64,000 bases of DNA from VRUE01 sp963728835. GTDB taxonomy: Bacteria; Actinomycetota; Thermoleophilia; Solirubrobacterales; 70-9. Below the pieces are notes generated by a model. It was not told the origin of the DNA and did not search any database. It worked only from the letters and a program-made list of their open reading frames with translations. The stretch covers positions 1,410,180-1,474,179 of the forward strand of contig CAVSKZ010000002.1 of NCBI GenBank assembly GCA_963728835.1. Reading direction: 5' to 3'. Shown here in pieces: positions 48,917 through 56,908 of this stretch. The position numbers were made by a program, and so were the translations under genes. Position 1 is the stretch's first letter, and every line of letters starts with the position of its first letter.

Positions 48917-50760
48917 GCGCCACCATCACCGACCTCTTTTGCGGCGCGGGCGGATCGAGCATCGGCGCCGAGGTTGCCGGCGGCGAACTGCGCCTCGCTC
49001 TCAACCACTGGGAGCGCGCGATCGAGACGCACGCGACCAACTTCCAGCACGCCGACCACGACTGCAACGACGTGGCGGCGCTGACGACCGCGCAGATCCG
49101 CCGCTACCCCCACACTGACATCCTGCTCGCCTCGCCCGAGTGCACGAACCACTCCCTCGCCAAGGGCGCCCGCCGTCGCAAGCCGCAAGCGTCCTCGCTC
49201 TGGGAGGACGGCCCGGGCGGCGACGCCGAGCAGGACCGCTCCCGAGCCACCATGTGGGACGTCTGGCGCTTCGTTGAGCAGAAGGAGCTCGCCGGCCACC
49301 CCTACAAGGCGATCGTCGTCGAGAACGTCGTAGACGCCTGGAAGTGGGGACCCGACGACAACGGCCAGCTCTTCCAGGCCTGGCTGCAGGCGGGCCACGC
49401 GCTCGGCTACCAGCACGAGATCGTCTACCTCAACTCGATGTTCGCCGGCACCGTTCCGCAGTCCCGCGACCGCATGTACGTCGTCTGGTGGCGCAAGGGG
49501 ATCAAGGCGCCCGACCTCCGCGTCTCCCCGCTCTCCTGGTGCCCGGCCTGCGAGCAGCTCGTTGAGGGCTGCCAGACCTGGAAGAAGCCGGACCTCCCTT
49601 GGGGCCGCTACGGAGCCCAGTATTTCTACACCTGCTCGGAGTGCCGAGGCCCGGTCCTGCCCGGCGTGTACCCGGCGGCGTCGGCGATCGACTGGGCACT
49701 GCCCGCCGAGCGCATCGGCGACCGCAAGCGTCCGCTGGCCGAGAACACGCGCAAGCGCATCCGCCGCGGCCTGGAGAAGCTGGCCAGCGAGCCCTTCGCA
49801 ATCCGGCTCACCCACGGCGGTACCCCCAAGCCGCTGACCCTGCCGATTGTCACCCTCACCCAGCGGCACGACATGGCGATGGTGCTGCCTGTCGCCGGCA
49901 ACACCTTCGAACGGACGCCGGGTAACCGCGCCCGCGACGCCGCTCACCAGCCCTGCGACACCGTCCACGGCACGCTGGACCGAGCGGTGGTCGTGCCCCC
50001 GATGGGGGCGGTCGCACCGAGGGACGCCGACTCCGCTCCGGTGCCGACCCAGACGACGTCGACCAGGGCCGCGCTGGTGACGACCGCAGGCGGGAGTTGG
50101 TCGGAGGATGGAGCCGATGCCGCTGTGGAGGCGCTCGCCACCCAGACGGCTACGGAGTCCAAGGCACTGGTGATGCGCGCCAACCAGACGAACAGCAACG
50201 GCAACGCGACGAAGGACGCCGAGGCCGACCCGATGCACACCATCTGTGGTGGCGATCGGATGGCGCTCGTCATGGCCAACCGGGCAAACAACGTCCCGAA
50301 GGCCGCTGGCCAGGAGCCGTCGCCTCCGATTCTCACCGGGGAGACGGTCGGAGTCGTCGGCGCCCCACAGTCCCTCCTCATCCCCTACGACAGCACCGGC
50401 CAAGCGCGCATCACCGACCAGGAGCCGACGCAAACACTGACCACCCGCGATCGCCTCGCGATGGTCGTTCCCTTTACCCGAAACGGCCGACCCCGCGACG
50501 CCGACTTCGACGTCGCCCCAACCGCCACCGCCGAAGGCCCACCCGCCGTCGTGCTGAGCGAGGAGGACATCGACGACTGCCGCTTCCGCATGTTCGCCCT
50601 GCACGAGATCGCCGCTGCGATGGCGATGCGCGACCATGTCGACGGCTCCGAGTATCAGGTGCTCGGTAACAAGCGCGAGCGGATGGCGCAGTACGGCAAC
50701 GCAGTCACGCCGCCCGCGATGGAGCTGCTGGTCGGGCGGCTGCTTGAGGTGATCGGGTGA
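48913..50760 (+). CDS. DNA cytosine C5 methyltransferase
   Basis: 615 residues. Motif I DLFCGAGGSS (residues 7-16), catalytic loop ASPECTNHS near residue 74 (Cys in a variant of PPC), ENVV near 137, QSRDRMYVVWW near 182, and the last motif GNAVTPPAMELLVG near 595. A zinc-ribbon-like insert lies near 205-250 (CPACEQLVEGCQTW ... CSECRG), and a large variable segment precedes motif X. Phages use such orphan enzymes to protect DNA from host restriction. No restriction partner is seen. Confidence 0.88.
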   Translation: MSATITDLFCGAGGSSIGAEVAGGELRLALNHWERAIETHATNFQHADHDCNDVAALTTAQIRRYPHTDILLASPECTNHSLAKGARRRKPQASSLWEDGPGGDAEQDRSRATMWDVWRFVEQKELAGHPYKAIVVENVVDAWKWGPDDNGQLFQAWLQAGHALGYQHEIVYLNSMFAGTVPQSRDRMYVVWWRKGIKAPDLRVSPLSWCPACEQLVEGCQTWKKPDLPWGRYGAQYFYTCSECRGPVLPGVYPAASAIDWALPAERIGDRKRPLAENTRKRIRRGLEKLASEPFAIRLTHGGTPKPLTLPIVTLTQRHDMAMVLPVAGNTFERTPGNRARDAAHQPCDTVHGTLDRAVVVPPMGAVAPRDADSAPVPTQTTSTRAALVTTAGGSWSEDGADAAVEALATQTATESKALVMRANQTNSNGNATKDAEADPMHTICGGDRMALVMANRANNVPKAAGQEPSPPILTGETVGVVGAPQSLLIPYDSTGQARITDQEPTQTLTTRDRLAMVVPFTRNGRPRDADFDVAPTATAEGPPAVVLSEEDIDDCRFRMFALHEIAAAMAMRDHVDGSEYQVLGNKRERMAQYGNAVTPPAMELLVGRLLEVIG

Positions 50761-50822
50761 CCTGGGAGATCCGCCAAGGCGACGCCCTAGAGCGTCTGCG
50801 TGGGGGGCGAGTAGGGGCATGA
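50757..50822 (+). pseudogene. vestigial start of a DNA methylase gene
   Basis: A GTG-started frame of 21 codons: TWEIRQGDALERLRGG. This is the characteristic N-terminus of phage DNA methylases that go on to a SPPY motif, but here the frame stops and the next gene begins. Probably the stub of a gene removed by deletion. Both overlaps (GTGA and ATGA) are kept. Confidence 0.45.
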
Positions 50823-51502
50823 GATTCGCCCTGGCAGATCCCCCATACCCCGGCCAGTCGGCAAAGCACTACGCAGATCACCCCGATTTCGCCGGCGAGG
50901 TCGACCACCGCAGGCTCGCCCAGCAGCTCACCGAATACGACGGCTGGGCGCTGCACACCTCAGCACCCGCCCTGAAGCTCGTCATGGACTGCCTCGAGGA
51001 GACCGGCGAGTGCCCGATGGACCCGAAGACCTTCAAGGGCGGGACCTACCGGGTCATGGCCTGGGTCAAGTCCTTCGCCGCCTACAAGCGGAACGTCTCC
51101 TGGGCCTACGCATGGGAGCCGGTGCTGGTCAAGCCCCTACGCAAGCCGGTCACCAACCGCATCGAGGATCTCGACTACCGCGACTTCGTGATCGAGGACC
51201 CGGCCACCCCAGAGCGGGCGCTGCACGATGCGATCGAGGCCCGGCGCTTTGACGTCGTCGTGCAGATCGCCTCCGAGCTCCGCACCCCGTCCCCAGAGGT
51301 GATCGTCGAGCCGATCACGATGAAGAGGGGGCTGACCGGCGCAAAGCCAGAGCGAGTCTGCCACTGGGTCTTCGAGGGGGCGGGGCTGGATCCGCAGGAC
51401 GAGCTCCACGACCTCTTCCCCGGCAGTGGAGCTGTAACTAGGGCATGGGAGTCCTGGATGGCGACTCCGAGCTTGTTGGAGAGAGGCGGGGTGGGGGCGT
51501 GA
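50819..51502 (+). CDS. DNA N6-adenine methylase-like protein
   Basis: 227 residues. The catalytic motif ADPPYPGQSAKHYADHP comes first (DPPY, residues 7-10) and DLFPGSGAVTRAWESW near the end (SAM-binding FxGxG). The middle includes GGTYRVMAWVKSFAAYKRN and the WEPVLVKP segment typical of phage methylase-like proteins. Coupled to the MT-A70 gene by a four-base overlap. Confidence 0.75.
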   Translation: MRFALADPPYPGQSAKHYADHPDFAGEVDHRRLAQQLTEYDGWALHTSAPALKLVMDCLEETGECPMDPKTFKGGTYRVMAWVKSFAAYKRNVSWAYAWEPVLVKPLRKPVTNRIEDLDYRDFVIEDPATPERALHDAIEARRFDVVVQIASELRTPSPEVIVEPITMKRGLTGAKPERVCHWVFEGAGLDPQDELHDLFPGSGAVTRAWESWMATPSLLERGGVGA

Positions 51503-51809
51503 AGCGCTACCGAACCATCGTGGCGGACCCGCCCTGGGAGATCGCCGGGAAACGGATGCGTGCCGGCGGCCGGCGCGCCCGGGACACGGAGGTCGACTAC
51601 GAGTTCATGGGGCTCGAGGAGATTGAACGGCTGCGGGTGGAGGAGAAGGCAGCCGAGTCCTGCGCACTCTTCATGTGGTCCACGCGCAAGCTCTTCCGCG
51701 AAGTGGTATCCACTTTGATGGCCCGATCCTGCTATACTGCTGGCACAGGAACGAAATGGGGAGGCACCGCGCCAACGGCCCTCCCCCGACACCCGAAAGG
51801 AACGTTCGG

Positions 51810-52118
51810 ATGCCAGATCAGCCTAACCAAGAGCCAGAGCGCAAGTACGCGCTCACGAAGCTCGCAGCGGGGGATTACTTGCTTCCCTCGAACGACGCCA
51901 AAACCATTTGGCGGATCAAGCAGTACACCGACCTCATACCCGCCAAGGACGGCCACGGCGACGAAGAAATCGACTACTGGGGCCTGTGGCGCTGGATTGG
52001 ACGCGGCACTCAGGTCGATCTTTATCACGAGAATGACGACTGGGACTTCTACGACGGTTGCTACACGAGGCGTCACGAAGCGATCCGGGCGGCACTCCGG
52101 GTCGAGGTGCCCCGATGA
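51810..52118 (+). CDS. IS passenger gene 1
   Basis: 102 residues from ATG 51810 with ribosome site GAAAGGA. KYALTKLAAGDYLLPSNDAK, TIWRIKQYTDLIPAKDG and WGLWRWIGRGTQVDLYH. This looks like a small phage-type alpha-beta protein. A TATACT box lies ~70 bases upstream inside the element. Coupled by four bases to the next gene. Function unknown. Confidence 0.6.
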   Translation: MPDQPNQEPERKYALTKLAAGDYLLPSNDAKTIWRIKQYTDLIPAKDGHGDEEIDYWGLWRWIGRGTQVDLYHENDDWDFYDGCYTRRHEAIRAALRVEVPR

Positions 52119-52291
52119 AGCGGCCATCTTCGCGCCGCAAGGTCAAACCCGAGTTCACGGAGGCGCAGGCGGGAATGATCCGCTTTGCGCTCAAGGAGGT
52201 CGGGGAATATGAGCTTGACGGCCCTAGTCACAAGGCCGCGCGCAACGCGCTCAATGAGTTGGACCGAGCGCAGCGTGAGGCCAAATCGTGA
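52115..52291 (+). CDS. IS passenger gene 2
   Basis: 58 residues from ATG 52115 (ATGA overlap). Basic start (KRPSSRRKVKPEFTEAQAG), helical end (HKAARNALNELDRAQREAK). Not recognised. Confidence 0.5.
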   Translation: MKRPSSRRKVKPEFTEAQAGMIRFALKEVGEYELDGPSHKAARNALNELDRAQREAKS

Positions 52292-52557
52292 GCCGCAAGG
52301 AACGCTTCCGGTCGATGGGCTACCAGGGCGGCACGAGCCGCAGGGCCGCTCAAACCCGGCGCTACCCGCTTCGCAGGGTCGTCAACGAGTTCGCCTCGAA
52401 AGAGGTGACGGTCGGTGACACGAGCTATGAGGTTGAAGCTGTCGAGTTGGAGTGCGGCCACAAGGTCAGCCCACCCACCGACATCATCGGTCGTCGTTAT
52501 CCGGCTCGGATGCGCTGTCGAAGGTGCTGGGAAGCCGAGCAGGGATCAAGTAAATGA
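52288..52557 (+). CDS. IS passenger gene 3
   Basis: 89 residues from GTG 52288. RSMGYQGGTSRRAAQTRRYP, YEVEAVELECGHKVSPPTD and MRCRRCWEAEQG: a beta hairpin with a C-G-H and CRRC cluster that may bind zinc. Coupled by four bases to both its neighbours, including the transposase. Confidence 0.55.
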   Translation: MSRKERFRSMGYQGGTSRRAAQTRRYPLRRVVNEFASKEVTVGDTSYEVEAVELECGHKVSPPTDIIGRRYPARMRCRRCWEAEQGSSK

Positions 52558-53525
52558 CCCCGCGAGTGGACATCGACTACCCGCGCACCTTCAACGATTT
52601 CCTCGCCCGCTTCGACACCGAGGCAGCCTGCCTGGAGTACCTGGAGACGATCCGCTGGGGCGACGGCTTCACCTGTCCCCGCTGCGGCGTCGTCGGCTCC
52701 TACTGGCGCATGGGGGACGGCAAGCGGCGCTGTACGGCCTGCCGCAAACGAACCTCCGTGACCGCCGGGACGATCTTCGACAAGACGCGCTACCCGCTGC
52801 GGACGTGGTTCCACGTCATGTGGCACGTCGTCAGCCAGAAGAACGGCGTCAGCGCCCTTGGCTTGCAGCGCGAGCTAGGACTTGGCTCCTACCAGACGGC
52901 CTGGACCTGGATGCACAAGCTCCGGCGGGCGATGGTGCGGCCCAACCGCGACATGATCGGCGGGCAGGGCTTCACGGTCGAGGTAGACGAGACGTTTATC
53001 GGCGGGGTTCGCTCGAAGGCTCAGGGCGGTCGCTCACCGATTGGCAAGGCCATCGTGGGGATCGCGGTCGATGCTCGCAAGGGCGGTCCCGGCCGGGTGC
53101 GCCTGGAGCGCTTGCCGAACACGGAGAAAGACACGCTGACCGAGTTCGTGCTTGCCAACGTCGAGCGCGGCTCAGAGGTCCACACGGATGCCTGGCAGGG
53201 CTACAACGACGTGGGCCGGTTCAACTACTCGCACGTCATCACGAACATGTCGAGCGCCGATGCGCTGGACGCCCATGTGACGATGCCGAACGCGCACCGG
53301 GTCGCCTCTTTGCTCAAGCGCTGGCTACTGGGGACGCATCAGGGCGGCATGTCGCGGGAGCAGTTGGACTACTACCTAGACGAGTTCACCTTCCGCTTCA
53401 ACCGCCGCGCATCCCGCTCTCGCGGCCTGCTGTTCTACCGGCTCTGCGAGGGCGCGGTCGGGACGAAACCGCGCCCGTACAAAGACCTGATCATCACCAG
53501 CGACCGGCTGTTCAAGGTCACCTAA
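52554..53525 (+). CDS. IS1595-family transposase
   Basis: 323 residues. The family zinc ribbon (CPRCGVVGSYWRMGDGKRRC ... CRK, residues ~40-65) and AGTIFDKTRYPLRTWFHVMW are IS1595-type. The DDE-like catalytic core follows: VEVDETFIGG (near 143-152), VHTDAWQGYN (near 205-214) and SREQLDYYLDEFTFRFNRR (near 270). It starts in a four-base overlap with passenger 3 and is not obviously broken. It moves the element by cut-and-paste. Confidence 0.88.
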   Translation: MTPRVDIDYPRTFNDFLARFDTEAACLEYLETIRWGDGFTCPRCGVVGSYWRMGDGKRRCTACRKRTSVTAGTIFDKTRYPLRTWFHVMWHVVSQKNGVSALGLQRELGLGSYQTAWTWMHKLRRAMVRPNRDMIGGQGFTVEVDETFIGGVRSKAQGGRSPIGKAIVGIAVDARKGGPGRVRLERLPNTEKDTLTEFVLANVERGSEVHTDAWQGYNDVGRFNYSHVITNMSSADALDAHVTMPNAHRVASLLKRWLLGTHQGGMSREQLDYYLDEFTFRFNRRASRSRGLLFYRLCEGAVGTKPRPYKDLIITSDRLFKVT

Positions 53526-53960
53526 GCGGATACCCCACCTTCCGCGAAGGCGCTGCCGCCCAAGTCGCGCGCGCCTGGGGCTTCGAGCCCTGCGGCGAGG
53601 TCATCTGGGGGCTGCGGAATCCTGGAATGGGAACGAGGGCGATCGCCAACGACCATGAGCCGATCCTGGTCGCGACCCGCGGCCCCTCGCCGTTCACCGC
53701 TACCGAGCCAATGGGCGTCTGGTTCTGGCGCCGAGCTCTACGCGCCCGGGGGGGGCAAGGTGCATAGCGCCAAGCCCGACGCTTTCCTCGACCACGTAGA
53801 GGCCTGGTCACCCGGCCCCTACCTGGAGCTCTTCGCCCGCCGCGCCCGCTTCGGCTGGGACTACTGGGGCGATGAGTCGCTTGGGACGGCCGAGATGCCG
53901 GAGGCAGCGGCATGAGCAAGAGCCCATCGATAAACGCCGTCAAGGCAACGAAAGGAAGCG

Positions 53961-54200
53961 ATGACTGAGGCAGAGAAGGGGATCGAGCGAATCGATCACA
54001 AGGCAGCGGCGGAAGGGCGACTGAGCCGGGCGGTGGATCTGGCGAATTCGAGCAAGGGTGCAGACGGCTACATCTACATCGCTCTAGCCGAGGCCCAAGT
54101 ACACGCCGCCCTCGCCATAGCCGAGGGACAGGAGCGGGTGGCGAGGGAGATCGGGCAGCTCCGTAGGCAATACGAAAAGTCGCGGAAGTGGAAGCCATGA
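53961..54200 (+). CDS. small helical protein
   Basis: 79 residues. EKGIERIDHKAAAEGRLSRA, GYIYIALAEAQVHAALAIAE and RVAREIGQLRRQYEKSRKW. All-helical. A 19-codon frame (53912-53968) just upstream is ignored. Coupled to the next gene by ATGA. Confidence 0.5.
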   Translation: MTEAEKGIERIDHKAAAEGRLSRAVDLANSSKGADGYIYIALAEAQVHAALAIAEGQERVAREIGQLRRQYEKSRKWKP

Positions 54201-54412
54201 CTCCCTCCACACACCAGGACAGTCCGAGGCGACCACGGCAGTGTCCGTCTTGCGACTCGCCCCATGCCTCGCGCTTTCCCGCCACGGCGTTCGAGGGTGA
54301 AGCGCTCGCTTGCGCTGACGAGTGGCACCTGACCGACCCGCAGTCGCCGCCCACCGAGACGATGTGGTCACTGGTCGAACGGGGCCGAAAGAACGAGGCC
54401 GCCCGTGTCTAG
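54197..54412 (+). CDS. Cys/His motif protein (paralogue of 41550)
   Basis: 71 residues from ATG 54197. QCPSCDSPHASRFPATAFEG and CADEWHLTD. The shape CPSC-SP...PA...C.D.WH is shared with the protein at 41550, so the two are paralogues 13 kb apart. The DNA phrase CACCAGGACAGTCCGA near its start recurs in the next gene. Confidence 0.5.
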   Translation: MTPSTHQDSPRRPRQCPSCDSPHASRFPATAFEGEALACADEWHLTDPQSPPTETMWSLVERGRKNEAARV

Positions 54413-54770
54413 TCACCAGGACAGTCCGAAGGTGCCGGGGTGGCCGCCGCTGCTCATCGCGGGCATCCAGGTTGGCAACCCGGAGAAGGTGGGCGATAAC
54501 CGTCTGTTCGGGGTCATCCATAAGGCCAAGAGCGCCATGGATCGCTACAGGGCCGACGAGATCGAAACCTACATCCCCGTCTCCGCCCTCCTCTCCGACG
54601 AGGTAGTGGGGGCAGCCGCACATGGTAACTACGAAGCCGGCCGCGTCGAGATACACGGGCCGAGTCACCCCGAGTGGGACGACGCCCTTGAGCAGATAAA
54701 GGAGATCGACAGGAAGCACGCCCGCCGGGTTCTCCAGGCCGCCATAGAGCAGGTAGGAGGTGCCGAGTGA
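54405..54770 (+). CDS. hypothetical protein
   Basis: 121 residues from GTG 54405. WPPLLIAGIQVGNPEKVGDN, ETYIPVSALLSDEVVGAAAH, then HPEWDDALEQIKEIDRKHAR. Alpha-beta pattern, no motif. Coupled to both neighbours; starts with SSHQDSPK, which repeats THQDSPRR of the previous gene. Confidence 0.45.
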   Translation: MSSHQDSPKVPGWPPLLIAGIQVGNPEKVGDNRLFGVIHKAKSAMDRYRADEIETYIPVSALLSDEVVGAAAHGNYEAGRVEIHGPSHPEWDDALEQIKEIDRKHARRVLQAAIEQVGGAE

Positions 54771-55033
54771 GCGATGAGCAAGAGCGCTGTCTGCGCTGTG
54801 CTGGAACGAGCAGTTACCGATACATGGTGAAGGGCGGCGGCTATCTCTGTCCGCCCTGCTGCGCGCTGGTCGATCCCGAGCGGGTGCGATACATGATCGG
54901 CGACTACGCCGTTGAAGAAGGGCAAGCCAAGGCCGAGCGCTCCGACGAGGAATGGGAAGCCCTCGGCTGGTCCCCGCCCGCTTCTGTCACTTCAATCGAG
55001 CAGGTAGGAGGTGGTCAGGGTGAAGGTCGCTGA
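54767..55033 (+). CDS. small zinc-ribbon protein
   Basis: 88 residues. CLRCAGTSSYRYMVKGGGYL then CPPCCALVDPERVRYMIGDY: a treble-clef/zinc-ribbon-like four-Cys site. Overlaps the next gene by 23 bases. Function unknown. Confidence 0.5.
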   Translation: MSDEQERCLRCAGTSSYRYMVKGGGYLCPPCCALVDPERVRYMIGDYAVEEGQAKAERSDEEWEALGWSPPASVTSIEQVGGGQGEGR

Positions 55034-55307
55034 CGCGGTTCGTGAACTGGAGCAGCGTTACGAGGCGATGCGCGAGAGGGCCGAGAAAGCCGAGGGCATC
55101 ATCCGGGTGTACGAAGCCCGCGACCGTGGTGCCGAGATCGCCCGGACTGCCGTAGAGGACGGCAACTGGCGGGTCTGGTGGAAGAACGGCGACGACGATC
55201 CGGTCGAGTTCACCTACTCGCCCGGCATGTGGCTTCTCGGGCTGAGCGAGTCCTTCCTTCGTAAACCGATGCCGTTCGAGCTTCGCGTCGAGGCCAAAGA
55301 CCAGTGA
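55011..55307 (+). CDS. small hypothetical protein
   Basis: 98 residues; GTG 55011 or GTG 55020 may be the start. ADAVRELEQRYEAMRERAEK is a coiled coil; NWRVWWKNGDDDPVEFTYSP is a short beta segment. Not recognised. Confidence 0.45.
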   Translation: MVRVKVADAVRELEQRYEAMRERAEKAEGIIRVYEARDRGAEIARTAVEDGNWRVWWKNGDDDPVEFTYSPGMWLLGLSESFLRKPMPFELRVEAKDQ

Positions 55308-55498
55308 GCGACCTAGCTGATCGGCTCGCAGCTGAATTGCGCGACGCGCTGGCCGAAGCTGAAAACGGCAACGCGAGCGGAGCCATGTGCTACGTCGACC
55401 GCGCCCAGGAAATCTGGGAGGAAGCGAAGCCGTCCGTGCGCGACGCAGAGGCGCATGTCCGCCGCCGTGCCCGTGAACAGGAAGGGGCGGCCAAATGA
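55304..55498 (+). CDS. small helical protein
   Basis: 64 residues, helical (LADRLAAELRDALAEAENG; DRAQEIWEEAKPSVRD). Coupled by ATGA on both sides. Not recognised. Confidence 0.45.
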   Translation: MSDLADRLAAELRDALAEAENGNASGAMCYVDRAQEIWEEAKPSVRDAEAHVRRRAREQEGAAK

Positions 55499-56571
55499 AC
55501 CGGGAAGAGCGGGAGCGGCTGAAAGAAATCGCAGACGAACTCGACCCACCTGTTCGACTACCTGGGCGGGTTCCGTTCAAATCCGAGGTTGACGCCGCCG
55601 CCTTCCTCCGCACCCTCGCCTCTCGGGAGCAGGGGGGAGGACCGTGTAAGTGTCACTCGATTATCCAGTCGGCGGGGCCGCTCGGCTATGTCTGTGAGGA
55701 CTGCGGCAAGGCGTGGGACTTGGATCAGTGGACCCAGCGCCCAGAGAAACCGGCGCGCGAGGAACTGACCATGATCGCGCTGGCCCTGAAGAACCAGGGC
55801 ATCGAAGGCGTCACACCCGAACGCGGCGTCGAGCTTCTGATCGAGCGGCTTTATGCCCAGCGCCCCCACGCCCCAGCACAAGAGGTAGAGGGGCTGCGGG
55901 AGCGGCTGCTGTCGAAGAAGGCACTCCAGGCCGGCGCCGATGCTATCTGCATCGCTCCGCCTGCCCCCGAGGCCGACCTGAATGAGGTCCGCATCGAGAT
56001 CGAAGCTGCTTGGGATGCCGCTTTCCCGCCTCCCTCCGGCTCCCAGGGAGACACTCAGGTAGAGGGAGGCGAAACTGATCCGCCGTCACAAGCCGACGCG
56101 CCATCAGTCCCCGATCAGTTTGAGCCAGGAGGCGATGAGGACTGGCCGTGGCCCCCGGAACTTTGGCTCGGCGCCGACCAGGACCGCCCGTGGTTGATCT
56201 GGGATGACAAGCCGCACGACGACTGGTCGGCTTCTCGCCGCTACGTCCCCGCCACCTCCCAGGACCCGTCGGACCTCGATGAAGCAGCGTGCGAGGAGCT
56301 GGAGCTAGAACGCGACAAGGAGCGGGACCGCGCCAACAAAGCCGAGGCAGAGCGAGACGAACAGGACCGCATGCGGGCGATGAACTGGGAGACCCTCGAA
56401 CACTGGAAAAACAAATGCGTCGCCTACCGCGCAGCACTAGAGGAGCTGGGGGACGAGTTCGTACGGCGAGCGAAAGGCGATCGTCACGACAACGAGCTGG
56501 CAGCCTACGCAGCCGCCGCTCTCCTCTGCCGTGAGAAGGCAGCCGAGCTGAAAGGGCGTCCTGATGTTTGA
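55495..56571 (+). CDS. mosaic hypothetical protein sharing modules with 39728
   Basis: 358 residues. Shared blocks with the protein at 39728: AAFLRTLASREQGGG, EVEGLRERL, EPGGDEDWPW, RRYVPATSQ, ERDRANKAEAERD and REKAAELKG, in the same order. A CEDCGKAW zinc-type segment lies near residue 65. The ends of the blocks match at DNA level. Unknown function; modules appear to be exchanged between the two genes. Confidence 0.5.
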   Translation: MNREERERLKEIADELDPPVRLPGRVPFKSEVDAAAFLRTLASREQGGGPCKCHSIIQSAGPLGYVCEDCGKAWDLDQWTQRPEKPAREELTMIALALKNQGIEGVTPERGVELLIERLYAQRPHAPAQEVEGLRERLLSKKALQAGADAICIAPPAPEADLNEVRIEIEAAWDAAFPPPSGSQGDTQVEGGETDPPSQADAPSVPDQFEPGGDEDWPWPPELWLGADQDRPWLIWDDKPHDDWSASRRYVPATSQDPSDLDEAACEELELERDKERDRANKAEAERDEQDRMRAMNWETLEHWKNKCVAYRAALEELGDEFVRRAKGDRHDNELAAYAAAALLCREKAAELKGRPDV

Positions 56572-56908
56572 CGTTCGTCGTAGAGCGGGGTCGCCAGTTG
56601 AGCTTGAAGCGACGATGGAGCGTGCCTTGGAGTCGGTCCAAGCCGACTTCCAGAAACTCCTTCAGTGCGACGAGGTAATGGTCGTTATCTGCGACGAAAC
56701 GCTGGCGCTTGGCCTCATCCACCCGGGCGGTGCCTACTTCGCCCGGATCTCACCCGAGACCGAATACTCGCTGGAGGAACGCAGGGAGGGCACCATGCCA
56801 CCGGAGATCGCCGACGAGTTGGACTCGGTCTGGCGCGACACGGTCAACCTCTTCGCCGCCAAGGGCAAAGAGCTTCGCGAGGACTCCAAGGGCGGTGGGG
56901 AGGGGTGA
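56564..56908 (+). CDS. small alpha-beta protein
   Basis: 114 residues. ATMERALESVQADFQKLLQ, VMVVICDETLALGLIHPGG, AYFARISPETEYSLEERR. Overlaps the previous gene by eight bases. Not recognised. Confidence 0.45.
   Translation: MFDVRRRAGSPVELEATMERALESVQADFQKLLQCDEVMVVICDETLALGLIHPGGAYFARISPETEYSLEERREGTMPPEIADELDSVWRDTVNLFAAKGKELREDSKGGGEG

Larger units (their letters stand above)
51701..53538 (+). mobile_element. IS1595-family element with passenger genes
   Basis: The left end (AAGTGGTATCCACTTTGATGG) and the inverse of the right end (GTGGGGTATCCGCTTAGGTG) match over about 20 bases with few differences (core GGTATCC at 51705-51711 and 53528-53534). The 11-base sequence CTTCCGCGAAG occurs on both outer sides (51693-51703 and 53539-53549); 8 of these bases would be the usual target duplication. 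About 1.84 kb, with three small genes ahead of the transposase. The exact ends could differ by a few bases. Confidence 0.8.
51499..53915 (+). pseudogene. MT-A70 adenine methyltransferase, split by a mobile element and frameshifted
   Basis: The N-terminal part starts at GTG 51499 and reads KRYRTIVADPPWEIAGKRMR (DPPW) and CALFMWSTRKLFRE. Deleting 51704-53549 joins the frame exactly to GAAAQVARAWGFEPCG, EVIWGLRNPG and HEPILVATRG. One extra base near 53722 then interrupts the frame. Beyond it the end reads GAELYAPGGGKVHSAKPDAF and SPGPYLELFARRARFGWDYW, the standard MT-A70 C-terminus. Reconstructed length ~190 residues. It is inactive as it stands. Confidence 0.85.

Noticed and set aside
52415..53767. 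A 450-codon plus-strand frame through the transposase
   Set aside because: It is a shadow of the transposase. Only its last ~75 codons are meaningful, as part of the split MT-A70 gene.
53518..54354. A 278-codon minus-strand frame
   Set aside because: It is antisense to the MT-A70 end and two coupled small genes, and has no recognisable domain.
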